A DNA stretch of 39,914 nucleotides from contig JACREH010000022.1 of NCBI GenBank assembly GCA_016218345.1, forward strand, positions 1 through 39,914, written 5' to 3'. Position numbers and translations under genes: made by a program. A model generated the notes under the pieces. It was not told the origin of the DNA. It ran no database searches and saw nothing but the letters and a program-made list of their open reading frames with translations. Source of the stretch: Gammaproteobacteria bacterium. Its GTDB lineage: Bacteria; Pseudomonadota; Gammaproteobacteria; Acidiferrobacterales; UBA6901. Positions 9,534-18,070 of this stretch are shown in pieces. Each line of letters starts with the position of its first letter. The first letter of the stretch is position 1.

Positions 9534-9778
9534 GTCGCACCGAGCACCGCAGGGCGGCGAGGATAAGGCCCGCCAGGGGCGCGCATGGGATGCGCGCGTT
9601 TTTCGCAGTACACGGACGTACTGTCGAAAAACCCCCTCGCCGGCCGAGGAGCGCAGGGCACCCCTTACCAAAGCGCAACGCGCTTTGGTAAGGGGTGCGA
9701 CGATGGGGCAAAATGGCTTTGGTGACTTTCGCCGAAACGAAAGTCACTCGTGCGCGCGGCGAAACGCGCATGAAAAAT
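9534..9778 (+). repeat. Structured hairpin-rich element, copy B (plus orientation)
   Basis: This is the inverted relative of copy A. A bulged hairpin at 9598-9632 (outer GTTTTTCG/CGAAAAAC, inner CAGTAC/GTACTG) has the same geometry as 9319-9354, but with different paired bases. A perfect 17-bp stem with a 5-base loop spans 9659-9697 (arms begin CACCCCTTACC and end GGTAAGGGGTG). A 10-bp stem GTGACTTTCG/CGAAAGTCAC spans 9722-9747. No gene is apparent. The remaining 9779-9852 is the leader of dat. Confidence 0.75.
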
Positions 9779-9852
9779 GACATCGCCGGAGGCGATACAA
9801 AACCCACAAACCGCTACAATATCGAGCCTAAGGCCCGCAAACATTCCCGCTC

Positions 9853-10728
9853 ATGGATTTCTACCCGATCAAACAGGTGTACTTAAACGGCGCGTTCGTC
9901 GCGCCCGAGGCCGCGCAGGTGTCGGCGTTCGACCGCGGCTTTGTGTTCGGCGACGGCGTGTACGAAGTCATCCCGGTCTACGGCGGCAAGGCGTTTCGCC
10001 TGCCGCATCACTTGCAGCGCCTGGAGGCGAGCCTCGCCGCCATCGGGCTCGGCAATCCGCTCACGCACGCCGAGTGGGGCGCGGTGTTCGCGCAACTCAT
10101 CCGCGCTCATGACGGCGGCGATCAATCGATTTACTTGCAAGTGACGCGCGGCGTGGCGCCGCGCGACCATGCGTTTCCCAAGGACACGCCGGCCACGGTG
10201 TTTGCCTTCTCGCAACCGCTCAAGCCGCCCGAGGCCGGGCAATTGGCGGGCGGCATCGCCGCGATCACCGTGCCCGACAACCGCTGGCAGCGCTGCGACA
10301 TCAAGGCGATCGCGCTGCTCGCCAATGTGCTGCTGCGCCAGCAGGCGCAGGCACGCGGCGCGGTCGAGGCGATTCTGATCCGTGACGGGTTTCTCACCGA
10401 GGGCGCGGCCAGCAATATCTTCGTGGTGCGCGCCGGACGCCTGCTCACCCCGCCGCGCGGGCCGTTCATCCTGCCCGGCATCACCCGCGATCTGATCCTG
10501 GAACTGGCGCACGCCCACGGCATCGACTGCCGGGAGAGCGCGGTGAGCGAGGCCGAGCTGCTGAGCGCCGACGAACTGTGGATGACCAGCTCGACCAAGG
10601 AGATCCTGCCGATCACGCGCCTGAACGACCGGCCGGTGGGCGCGGGCCAGCCCGGGCCGTTACAGGCGCGCTTTCGGCAACTCTACGAGGAGTACAAGCA
10701 GGCGTTCCGCGCCGGCCAGGCCGAATGA
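9853..10728 (+). CDS. dat: D-amino-acid aminotransferase (class IV PLP enzyme)
   Basis: This 291-residue fold-type IV PLP aminotransferase is most like D-alanine aminotransferase, which interconverts D-Ala and D-Glu with their 2-oxo acids. The PLP-binding lysine is Lys151 in RCDIKAIALLANVL. The family motifs FVFGDGVYEVIPVYGGKAFRLPHHLQRL near the N-terminus, LTEGAASNIFVV at about 180-191 and ELWMTSSTKEILPI near the C-terminus are all present. Branched-chain aminotransferase or aminodeoxychorismate lyase are alternatives in the same fold. The order dacA-dat-ybeD-lipB-lipA is common in Gammaproteobacteria, supporting the D-amino-acid role. ybeD starts 3 bp after its stop. Confidence 0.88.
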   Translation: MDFYPIKQVYLNGAFVAPEAAQVSAFDRGFVFGDGVYEVIPVYGGKAFRLPHHLQRLEASLAAIGLGNPLTHAEWGAVFAQLIRAHDGGDQSIYLQVTRGVAPRDHAFPKDTPATVFAFSQPLKPPEAGQLAGGIAAITVPDNRWQRCDIKAIALLANVLLRQQAQARGAVEAILIRDGFLTEGAASNIFVVRAGRLLTPPRGPFILPGITRDLILELAHAHGIDCRESAVSEAELLSADELWMTSSTKEILPITRLNDRPVGAGQPGPLQARFRQLYEEYKQAFRAGQAE

Positions 10729-10731
10729 ACG

Positions 10732-11031
10732 ATGGCCAGCATTAAGCCCGGCAACGGCCAGGGCGCGGGCGATGCCCGCCAACTCCTGACCTTCCCGTGC
10801 CGCTATGACCTCAAAGTCATCGGCCGCCAAAGCTCGCGTTTCGAGGCGATGGTGCAGGGCATCGTCACGCGTCACATCGAGGCCCACGACCTGCTGGCCG
10901 TCACCCGTCGCCAGAGCGGGCACGAAAATTATCTGGCGATTACGCTCATCATCAACGCCCGCAGCCGCGAGCAACTCGACGACATCTATCGCGCGTTGTC
11001 GGACTGCGACGAGGTGTTGTTTTCCATCTAA
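10732..11031 (+). CDS. ybeD: YbeD/DUF493 family protein
   Basis: This 99-residue protein carries a DUF493 domain (YbeD of E. coli). The family has an ACT-like ferredoxin fold and usually lies between dacA and lipB, as here. Recognisable segments are LLTFPCRYDLKVIGRQSSRFEAMVQGIVTRHI and YLAITLIINARSREQLDDIYRALSDCDEVLFSI, the latter ending in the usual LF.I C-terminus. Its molecular role is unknown; a regulatory role near lipoate metabolism has been suggested from context only. It follows dat by 3 bp and is followed by lipB after 67 bp. The N-terminal 15 residues are a variable extension. Confidence 0.93.
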   Translation: MASIKPGNGQGAGDARQLLTFPCRYDLKVIGRQSSRFEAMVQGIVTRHIEAHDLLAVTRRQSGHENYLAITLIINARSREQLDDIYRALSDCDEVLFSI

Positions 11032-11098
11032 TGAAGCGTGCTCGCCCTCATAGCCATGATAGATGTTGCATGCTTGCCATAACTACCATTCACCAACA

Positions 11099-11770
11099 AT
11101 GCACGCCGTGAACCGCTTCGACGCCTCCGCCGTCACCGTCAGCGACCTCGGGCTCGTGGATTATCTGCCGTGCCTGCGCGCCATGCAGGACTTCACCGCC
11201 GCGCGCGGGCCCACGACCGGCGACGAGCTCTGGCTGCTGCAACATCCGCCGGTCTATACGCTCGGCCTGAACGCCCGCCAGGCGGTGCTCGCCAATCCGA
11301 CCGGCATCCCGGTGGTAAAGTGCGACCGCGGCGGCGATATCAGCTACCACGGCCCCGGTCAGTTGGTCGCCTATGTGCTCATCGACCTGCGCCGGCGCGG
11401 CTGGGGCGTGAAGCAACTGGTACACGCGCTCGAACAAAGCGTCATCGATTTCCTGGAGGGACGTGGCATCGAGGCCGCACGCCGGCCGGGCGCGCCGGGC
11501 GTGTACGTGGACGGAAAAAAAATCGCGCAACTCGGCCTGCGTATCCGCCGCGGCGCGAGCTACCACGGGCTGTCGTTCAATATCGACATGGACCTGGAAC
11601 CGTTCCGCCAGATCCGGCCGTGCGGCATAGAGGGCCTGGAAGTCACCCAGCTCGCCGCGCTGCCGGGCGGGAAAATACCGCTGAATACCGCCGCCGACGG
11701 GCTGCGCGCGCAGTTGCTGCGCCGACTGGAGTACAATCACACAACTGTTTCCTCCCCGGACCCCGCATGA
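11099..11770 (+). CDS. lipB: Octanoyl-[acyl-carrier-protein]:protein N-octanoyltransferase
   Basis: LipB moves octanoate from octanoyl-ACP to the lipoyl domains of 2-oxoacid dehydrogenases and GcvH. I chose the ATG at 11099 (223 residues) because homology begins soon after; an in-frame ATG at 11063 would add 12 unlikely residues. Motifs seen are [34 protein letters not shown] (RGG..YHGPGQ), the catalytic lysine Lys141 in [14 protein letters not shown], and the catalytic cysteine Cys175 in [13 protein letters not shown]. The stop overlaps the lipA start by 4 bp, so product and consumer of the octanoyl protein are translationally coupled. Confidence 0.96.
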   Translation: MHAVNRFDASAVTVSDLGLVDYLPCLRAMQDFTAARGPTTGDELWLLQHPPVYTLGLNARQAVLANPTGIPVVKCDRGGDISYHGPGQLVAYVLIDLRRRGWGVKQLVHALEQSVIDFLEGRGIEAARRPGAPGVYVDGKKIAQLGLRIRRGASYHGLSFNIDMDLEPFRQIRPCGIEGLEVTQLAALPGGKIPLNTAADGLRAQLLRRLEYNHTTVSSPDPA

Positions 11771-12744
11771 GTTCCGACTTCGACAGCGACATACCCGCCA
11801 CGCCGCCCAACCCGCGCAAGGGCGCGGCCAAGACCGACCGCATCCCGATCAAGATCGTGCCTAAGCTCGAACCGTTGCGTAAACCGGCCTGGCTGCGGGC
11901 GGGCGCGCCCAACACCCCCGAGGTAGCGCGCCTCAAGGCGATTCTGCGCGCCAACCGGTTGCATTCCGTGTGCGAGGAGGCGTCCTGTCCGAACATCGGC
12001 GAATGCTTCGGCCATGGCACCGCGACCTTCATGATCATGGGCGACCTGTGCACCCGCCGCTGCCCGTTCTGCAACGTCGCCCACGGCCGTCCCGAACCAC
12101 TCGACCCCGACGAACCCGCGAACCTGGCGCGCACCGTCGCCGCCATGGGCCTCAACTACGTGGTGGTGACTTCGGTCGATCGCGACGATCTGCGCGACGG
12201 CGGGGCGGCGCATTTCGCCGCCTGTATCCAGGCAACACGCCAGGCCGTACCGAAGATTGCGATCGAGATCCTGGTGCCGGATTTCCGCGGACGCATGGAA
12301 CCCGCGCTGGCCGCGCTCGCTGGCGCGCCGCCGGACGTGTTCAACCACAACCTCGAAACCGTGCCGCGCCTGTACAAGCAGGCGCGCCCGGGCGCGGATT
12401 ATGCCTGGTCGCTGCAACTGCTCGCCGAGTTCAAGGCCCGCCACCCGCGGGTGCCGACCAAGTCCGGCCTGATGGTCGGCCTGGGCGAGACGAACGAAGA
12501 AATCGAGGTGGTGATGCGGGATCTGCGCGCGCACGACTGCGGCCTGCTCACCATCGGCCAGTATCTGCAACCGAGCCGCGATTACCACCTGCCGGTGGAG
12601 CGCTACGTCACCCCGGCCGAGTTCGACGCGTTCGCCGCGCTCGGCCGGGAAATGGGTTTCCAGCACGTCGCCAGCGGGCCGCTGGTACGCTCGTCCTATC
12701 ACGCCGACCAACAGGCGGCCGGCTATCGAGCGTCGCTGGCGTAG
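11767..12744 (+). CDS. lipA: Lipoyl synthase
   Basis: This 325-residue radical-SAM enzyme inserts two sulfurs into protein-bound octanoyl groups. Both iron-sulfur motifs are intact. C69-x4-C74-x5-C80 ([12 protein letters not shown]) holds the auxiliary sacrificial cluster, and C95-x3-C99-x2-C102 (CTRRCPFC) is the radical-SAM cluster. The C-terminal RSSYHADQ holds the serine ligand of the auxiliary cluster. Other family segments are [17 protein letters not shown] and [15 protein letters not shown]. The start overlaps the lipB stop. It is the last gene of the plus-strand run, facing the minus-strand tRNA; the terminator at 12791-12829 may work from both sides but its U tract favours the minus strand. 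Confidence 0.97.
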   Translation: MSSDFDSDIPATPPNPRKGAAKTDRIPIKIVPKLEPLRKPAWLRAGAPNTPEVARLKAILRANRLHSVCEEASCPNIGECFGHGTATFMIMGDLCTRRCPFCNVAHGRPEPLDPDEPANLARTVAAMGLNYVVVTSVDRDDLRDGGAAHFAACIQATRQAVPKIAIEILVPDFRGRMEPALAALAGAPPDVFNHNLETVPRLYKQARPGADYAWSLQLLAEFKARHPRVPTKSGLMVGLGETNEEIEVVMRDLRAHDCGLLTIGQYLQPSRDYHLPVERYVTPAEFDAFAALGREMGFQHVASGPLVRSSYHADQQAAGYRASLA

Positions 12745-12790
12745 TCGGCGGGCAGTAGTACGACGGTCCGTGCCGACATCTATCTTTATC

Positions 12791-12829
12791 AATAAAAAAG
12801 GGCCTACGTTGAGTTCAACGTAGGCCCTT
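12791..12829 (-). terminator. Rho-independent terminator of the rpoD-tRNA transcript
   Basis: A near-perfect 15-bp stem (arms 12798-12812 and 12815-12829, AAGGGCCTACGTTGA and its complement) is followed on the minus strand by TTTTTTATT, a proper U tract. It lies 10 bp beyond the tRNA 3' end. On the plus strand only a short TTAATTGATTTAT follows, so it could weakly terminate lipA as well. Confidence 0.92.
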
Positions 12830-12839
12830 AATTGATTTA

Positions 12840-12916
12840 TGGTGGGCCCGCCAGGGCTCGAACCTGGGACCAAAGGATTATGAGTCCTCCGCTCTAACCA
12901 ACTGAGCTACAGGCCC
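12840..12916 (-). tRNA. tRNA with CAU anticodon, probably tRNA-Ile2 (lysidine-modified)
   Basis: On the minus strand a 77-nt cloverleaf folds fully: acceptor GGGCCTG/CGGGCCC, D arm GCTC..GAGC, anticodon stem GAGGA/TCCTT, T arm CCAGG/CCTGG, discriminator A and encoded CCA. The anticodon CAT is at plus 12880-12882. CAU may belong to elongator Met, initiator Met or Ile2. The acceptor pairs C4-G69 and C5-G68, the wobble pair 27-43 and the TGGTC variable loop match E. coli tRNA-Ile2, whose C34 is made lysidine by TilS, rather than elongator tRNA-Met. The initiator is excluded because position 1 pairs with 72. It follows rpoD, as in many relatives. Confidence 0.93.
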
Positions 12917-12967
12917 AAATTACTAGAAAGGCGCGAAGGCACAAAAAGTTCGCCCCCCTCGAAACGC

Positions 12968-12994
12968 CACGGGCCGGTATTGTACCGGCCCGTG
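12968..12994 (-). terminator. 12-bp perfect hairpin after rpoD
   Basis: CACGGGCCGGTA and its exact complement enclose a TTG loop, 26 bp beyond the rpoD stop. On the minus strand no immediate U tract follows, although a TTTTTG lies about 20 bp further on. It may be a partial terminator, a processing site or a 3'-end stabiliser between rpoD and the tRNA. Confidence 0.5.
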
Positions 12995-13020
12995 ACGGGT
13001 GTGGATAGAACCGAGCCCGG

Positions 13021-14853
<1,833 letters not shown>

Positions 14854-14894
14854 AAAAACTCGGTCGTCGTCGAAAAATCGATATAGAACAGCGA

Positions 14895-14924
14895 AGTATA
14901 TATCTAAACCCTAATGCTGCCCAA
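14895..14924 (-). promoter_or_regulatory. Possible promoter between dnaG and rpoD
   Basis: On the minus strand TTGGGC (14919-14924) and TATACT (14895-14900) are separated by 18 bp. TATACT matches five of six -10 positions. It would give rpoD its own transcript with a leader of about 35 nt. The AT-rich gap (14854-14935) is otherwise unexplained. Confidence 0.4.
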
Positions 14925-14935
14925 CCCCGGCCACT

Positions 14936-16711
14936 TCAAGAGCGGGGGGCGAGACGGTCGAATTCCTGTAATTCCGCCAAAAGCCGGAGTAATTCGGCCT
15001 TTTCCTCGCGAGTAGACCCGCTCACGCGCTGTTTGGCGTTCAGCCGCTCGATCTGCTGGCGGATGGCCTCGCGCCGCAGCCGTTCGACCAAATCAGCGAA
15101 CTCGGCCTGACAGCGGTCGGCATCCTGGTCGAGCACCGGGTGTTGCCAAGCCAGCAATTTGGCCAAATGCGGTTGGTGCTCGCTATCCCGGAAATGCTCG
15201 AGAATCGCCCCGGCGTTGGTCAATTCGCGGGCCTTGAGCAGTACCAGCAGCTCCACCAGCAACCCCATGCCCGGGCGCTCCAGCCCCCGCAACAGCCCCG
15301 GGTCGGCCACTTGGCGGGCAAGCCCGGGATGTTGCAGGAGCAGCGCGATCGCCAGACGTACCAGCGACGGCACCGGCTGGTGGGCGGCCCGTCCGGGCGA
15401 CCGCGGCCGGGCGGCGGCCGGCCCGCCTGGTAACAGTGTAGCCAGATTTTTGGCGTCCACTTGGGTAATTTCCGCCAGCCGGTCGAAAATCAGCTGGCGC
15501 AGCACGCCCTGGGGGAGCTTGGACAGCAACGGCCGGGCAAGTTCCGCCAGGCGCGCGCGCCCATCCAGCCGCCCGAGGTCGACCTGGGCGGTCAGGGTCT
15601 GAAACAGGTAGTCCGGCAGCGACAGCGCCTGGGCGAGGCGCGCGCTGAAGGCGTCCTTGCCCTCTTTCCGCACCAGGGTATCGGGGTCTTCGCCCTCGGG
15701 CAGGAACAGGAAGCTCACCTGCCGACCCTCCGACAGGGTCGGCAGCGCGGTTTCCAGGGCCCGGCCAGCGGCCTCGCGCCCGGCGCGATCGCCGTCGAAA
15801 CAGAACACCACCTCGGGGGCGAAACGGAACAGCCGCTCCAGGTGGTCGCGGGTGGTGGCGGTGCCGAGCGTCGCCACCGCGTAATCGATCCCGAACTGCG
15901 CGAGCGCCACCACGTCCAGGTAGCCCTCCACCACCAGCACGCGCTGCTCGCGCCGAATGGCGTCGCGCGCCCGGTGCAGACCGTACAGCTCACGGCCCTT
16001 GTGGAACAGCGGCGTTTCCGGCGAGTTCAAATACTTAGGCTCGCCGCTGCCCAGCACCCGCCCGCCGAAGCCGATGATGCGCCCGCGGTAATCGTGAATC
16101 GGGAACATTACGCGCTGCCGGAAGCGGTCGTAGTAACCGCCGTTGTCTTTTTTGATGAGCAGTCCGGCCTTCACTAACGCGTCCTGGCCGGCGCCGTCCT
16201 TGCCCAGGGCGCACAACACATTGTCCCAGCCGTCGGGCGCATAGCCCAAGCCGAAGTCGTTGGCGATCTCGCCGCTCAGACCGCGGCCCTTCAGATACTC
16301 GATGGCCTCGTGCGCCTGGGGATGCTCGCGCAACTGGCGGCGGAAATAACGGTCGGCCTGTTGCAGCGCCTCGGAGATCGGCGCGAGATCGTCGGCCGGC
16401 TTGTCGGCGGCCGCGCCGGCCGGCACCTCCAGCCCCACCTGGCGCGCCAGCTCCTCGACCGCCTCGATAAACGGCATATGCTCGTAGCGCATCAAAAAGC
16501 CGATGGCGCTGCCATGCTCGCCGCAGCCGAAACAATGATAAAACTGCTTGGTCTGGCTGACCGTGAACGAGGGGGTTTTTTCGTCGTGGAACGGACAACA
16601 GGCCTTGTAGTCCTTGCCGGCCTTTTTGAGCGGCACGCGCTGATCGATCAGCTCGACGATATCGACGCGCGCCAACAGCTCGTCGATGAATTTTTCGGGG
16701 ATGCGGGCCAT
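14936..16711 (-). CDS. dnaG: DNA primase
   Basis: This 591-residue primase makes the RNA primers for replication. The N-terminal CHC2 zinc-binding domain has Cys39, His42, Cys60 and Cys63 (in CCPFHDEKTPSF and YHCFGCGEHG). The core includes YLKGRGLSGEIANDFGLGYAPDGWDNV, RVMFPIHDYRGRIIGFGGR and LNSPETPLFHKGRELYG. The Toprim motifs are VEGYLDVVAL and VFCFDGDRAGREAA. The C-terminal 150 residues are the DnaB-binding helical domain. It is the second gene of rpsU-yqeY-dnaG-rpoD, but here an island of about 2.7 kb separates it from yqeY, so read-through is doubtful. There is no Shine-Dalgarno before its ATG. Confidence 0.98.
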   Translation of the reverse strand: MARIPEKFIDELLARVDIVELIDQRVPLKKAGKDYKACCPFHDEKTPSFTVSQTKQFYHCFGCGEHGSAIGFLMRYEHMPFIEAVEELARQVGLEVPAGAAADKPADDLAPISEALQQADRYFRRQLREHPQAHEAIEYLKGRGLSGEIANDFGLGYAPDGWDNVLCALGKDGAGQDALVKAGLLIKKDNGGYYDRFRQRVMFPIHDYRGRIIGFGGRVLGSGEPKYLNSPETPLFHKGRELYGLHRARDAIRREQRVLVVEGYLDVVALAQFGIDYAVATLGTATTRDHLERLFRFAPEVVFCFDGDRAGREAAGRALETALPTLSEGRQVSFLFLPEGEDPDTLVRKEGKDAFSARLAQALSLPDYLFQTLTAQVDLGRLDGRARLAELARPLLSKLPQGVLRQLIFDRLAEITQVDAKNLATLLPGGPAAARPRSPGRAAHQPVPSLVRLAIALLLQHPGLARQVADPGLLRGLERPGMGLLVELLVLLKARELTNAGAILEHFRDSEHQPHLAKLLAWQHPVLDQDADRCQAEFADLVERLRREAIRQQIERLNAKQRVSGSTREEKAELLRLLAELQEFDRLAPRS

Positions 16712-16717
16712 GGCGCT

Positions 16718-16723
16718 ATTCTA
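16718..16723 (-). promoter_or_regulatory. -10-like element directly upstream of dnaG
   Basis: On the minus strand TAGAAT ends 6 bp before the dnaG ATG, placing a start site at or next to the A of the ATG. No good -35 (TTTCAC at best, 17 bp upstream) and no Shine-Dalgarno are visible. It would imply a leaderless dnaG transcript. The match could be chance. Confidence 0.25.
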
Positions 16724-16820
16724 CCGCGCCCCGCGGGGTGGTGAAAAAACTAGAAAATGTCCCTAACTCTTGGGAATACCGCCACGCAGGGATAATTACG
16801 CCGTGATCGCCGTCTCCCGC

Positions 16821-16952
16821 AAAGTGTCAATCGCGGCACGCCGTTTGGCGTGCCCGCCTGGGTCAAGCGCACGGCGGCCCGCCTGGGGTTGGAGGCGAGC
16901 CTGCGGCCGCGAGGGCGGTCGCAGTCGGCTCGGAAAAGTAGAATGTCCCCAT
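16821..16952 (+). pseudogene. 3' remnant of a REP-type (IS200-like) transposase unit
   Basis: This segment aligns over its length with the end of the intact transposase unit at 18669-18813. It encodes VNRGTPFGVPAWVKRTAARLGLEASLRPRGR, corresponding to the C-terminus of that protein (VNRGTPFGMPAWAKRTAERL). It then has a short deletion that destroys the end of the frame, and finishes with the same terminal repeat (GGAAAAGTAGAATGTCCCC at 16931-16949). The 5' part of the gene, including the HUH motif, is absent. A possible decayed end is TAGAAAATGTCCCT at 16751-16764. The remnant points the same way as the intact copy and marks the dnaG-side edge of the island. Confidence 0.85.
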
Positions 16953-17014
16953 TATCTCCCAATATTATCGTTCGAAGCATCAAAGAATGACCGCCTCCTC
17001 ACTACCAATCACGC

Positions 17015-17659
17015 TTAGCCGATCTTTCTAAGTGCCTTCCTTACCAAATCACGAAATAAAGGATTTTCGTGGTTACGTAACGCTTCTAGATGTGGTTTCG
17101 CTTCCTTTGCCTTTAATCTACCCAGTTCGACAATGGCGTGTTGCATCAAATCTCGATCGGACAGAAAACTGATCAGGTCCCCTATCACTTCCTGTTTACC
17201 TGTTCGTGCGTAACCAATAACAAGTTCTCCTCGACTCTCACCATATTTCTTCTCCTTGAGAAGTTTGCCCAACCTTTCAAGATACTTCGGATTTCTAACG
17301 ATATACCCCAATGCCAACCCGATCGTCCATCTAAGATCGTCATTGCGTTCGGCTTCGAAGTGACGAAATAGCATTTCGATCACATCTTGTAGTTGACTGC
17401 TTTTCATCCCTTTACAACCGGCAAACTTTCTGTAAATGGCATCCTTCGTCGCTTGGCTATATTGGCGTTCTATGTGTCTCATCAATACCGGAATCGCAGA
17501 AGCATACCTTTGCCCTGGTACCAGGGATAGATCAAACAACGAACGAAGCTTGTAGCCCAGTTCATTCAACTCTTTGACGAGCGGAGCCTGCTCGATAGCT
17601 TCGGCCTTGATGCGCTCCTGCCTGATTTGCTCCTGGCGTACTTTATCGAAATCAATCAT
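17015..17659 (-). CDS. HEAT-repeat-like protein, candidate immunity partner
   Basis: The product has 214 residues, starting MIDFDKVRQEQIRQERIKAEAI, with no signal sequence or membrane segment. A charged N-terminal helix (1-35) is followed by repeated helical pairs. Examples are DLRWTIGLALGYIVRNPKYLERLGKLL, ESRGELVIGYARTGKQEVIGDLISFL, DRDLMQHAIVELGRLKAKEAKPHLEALRNH and ENPLFRDLVRKALRKIG, which resemble HEAT/PBS-lyase repeats. It sits 31 bp downstream of a nuclease-toxin domain on the same strand. In polymorphic toxin loci that is where the immunity gene lies, so an immunity role is inferred; it is not shown by sequence. Base composition is visibly more AT-rich than the neighbours, suggesting transfer. 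Confidence 0.8.
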   Translation of the reverse strand: MIDFDKVRQEQIRQERIKAEAIEQAPLVKELNELGYKLRSLFDLSLVPGQRYASAIPVLMRHIERQYSQATKDAIYRKFAGCKGMKSSQLQDVIEMLFRHFEAERNDDLRWTIGLALGYIVRNPKYLERLGKLLKEKKYGESRGELVIGYARTGKQEVIGDLISFLSDRDLMQHAIVELGRLKAKEAKPHLEALRNHENPLFRDLVRKALRKIG

Positions 17660-17690
17660 CTTTCCCCCTAGCCCTGTTCATTTGTCGCGC

Positions 17691-18029
17691 CTAACAAATG
17701 ATGTCGCCAATATGGCATGGAGGAATTAGACCCTTGCTTTGCAACCACTCCCTCATCGGCGCGGTGATATGGGTCGGGACATCGAAATCCGGTCCTCGAA
17801 CGTACAGCTGAAACCTATAACCGAGTTGATTCGCGTAATCGATACTGTCTTGGATTTGCGCTTTGTAACTTCCGTCCAGTTCTTTCACACTTTTTACTTC
17901 CCATAATTCTCTTCTGGCTACATCTATTCCATCCGCAATTCTACTATTGCCGTTAATCTTGAACGCTCTTTCAGATTGAGGTATTGGCTTCAATATTCCT
18001 TTTGACGCACGCACGGATGCTTCCGCCAA
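17691..18029 (-). CDS. Orphan PD-(D/E)XK toxin domain (Tox-REase-7-like), 5'-truncated
   Basis: The frame encodes a 112-residue domain if read from a TTG at 18027-18029. It stays open upstream without a good start to about 18086, where a TAG lies inside the terminal repeat of the adjacent transposase unit. The extra residues read VTRGLEANKVGQL, like the interior of a longer protein. Restriction-endonuclease-fold residues are Asp33 (RIADGID), Glu44 and Lys46 (WEVKSV), followed by QIQDSIDYANQLGYRFQLYVRG. This matches the C-terminal toxin domain called Tox-REase-7 in polymorphic toxins. It looks like the tail of a large secreted toxin beheaded at the insertion boundary. Whether it is expressed is unknown. 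Confidence 0.75.
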   Translation of the reverse strand: MAEASVRASKGILKPIPQSERAFKINGNSRIADGIDVARRELWEVKSVKELDGSYKAQIQDSIDYANQLGYRFQLYVRGPDFDVPTHITAPMREWLQSKGLIPPCHIGDIIC

Positions 18030-18070
18030 CTGACCGACTTTATTGGCCTCCAGTCCTCGCGTGACCGGAG

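Noticed and set aside
9166-9780. Several overlapping open frames in the dacA-dat gap
   Set aside because: They are short, Arg/Pro/Gly-rich, occur in all frames and sit on hairpins and repeats, with no ribosome-binding site. They look like the translation of repeats.
12840-12916. Initiator tRNA-fMet
   Set aside because: Positions 1 and 72 form a Watson-Crick pair and the GGGCC..CCC anticodon stem of the initiator is absent.
17679-17700. Integron attC-like sequence (GCCTAAC) between the toxin and HEAT genes
   Set aside because: Only one half-site is present with a 7-bp CATTTGT/ACAAATG hairpin over the stop codon. The matching GTTRGRY end and integrase are absent. A second GCCTAAC at 19207-19213 also lacks its partner.
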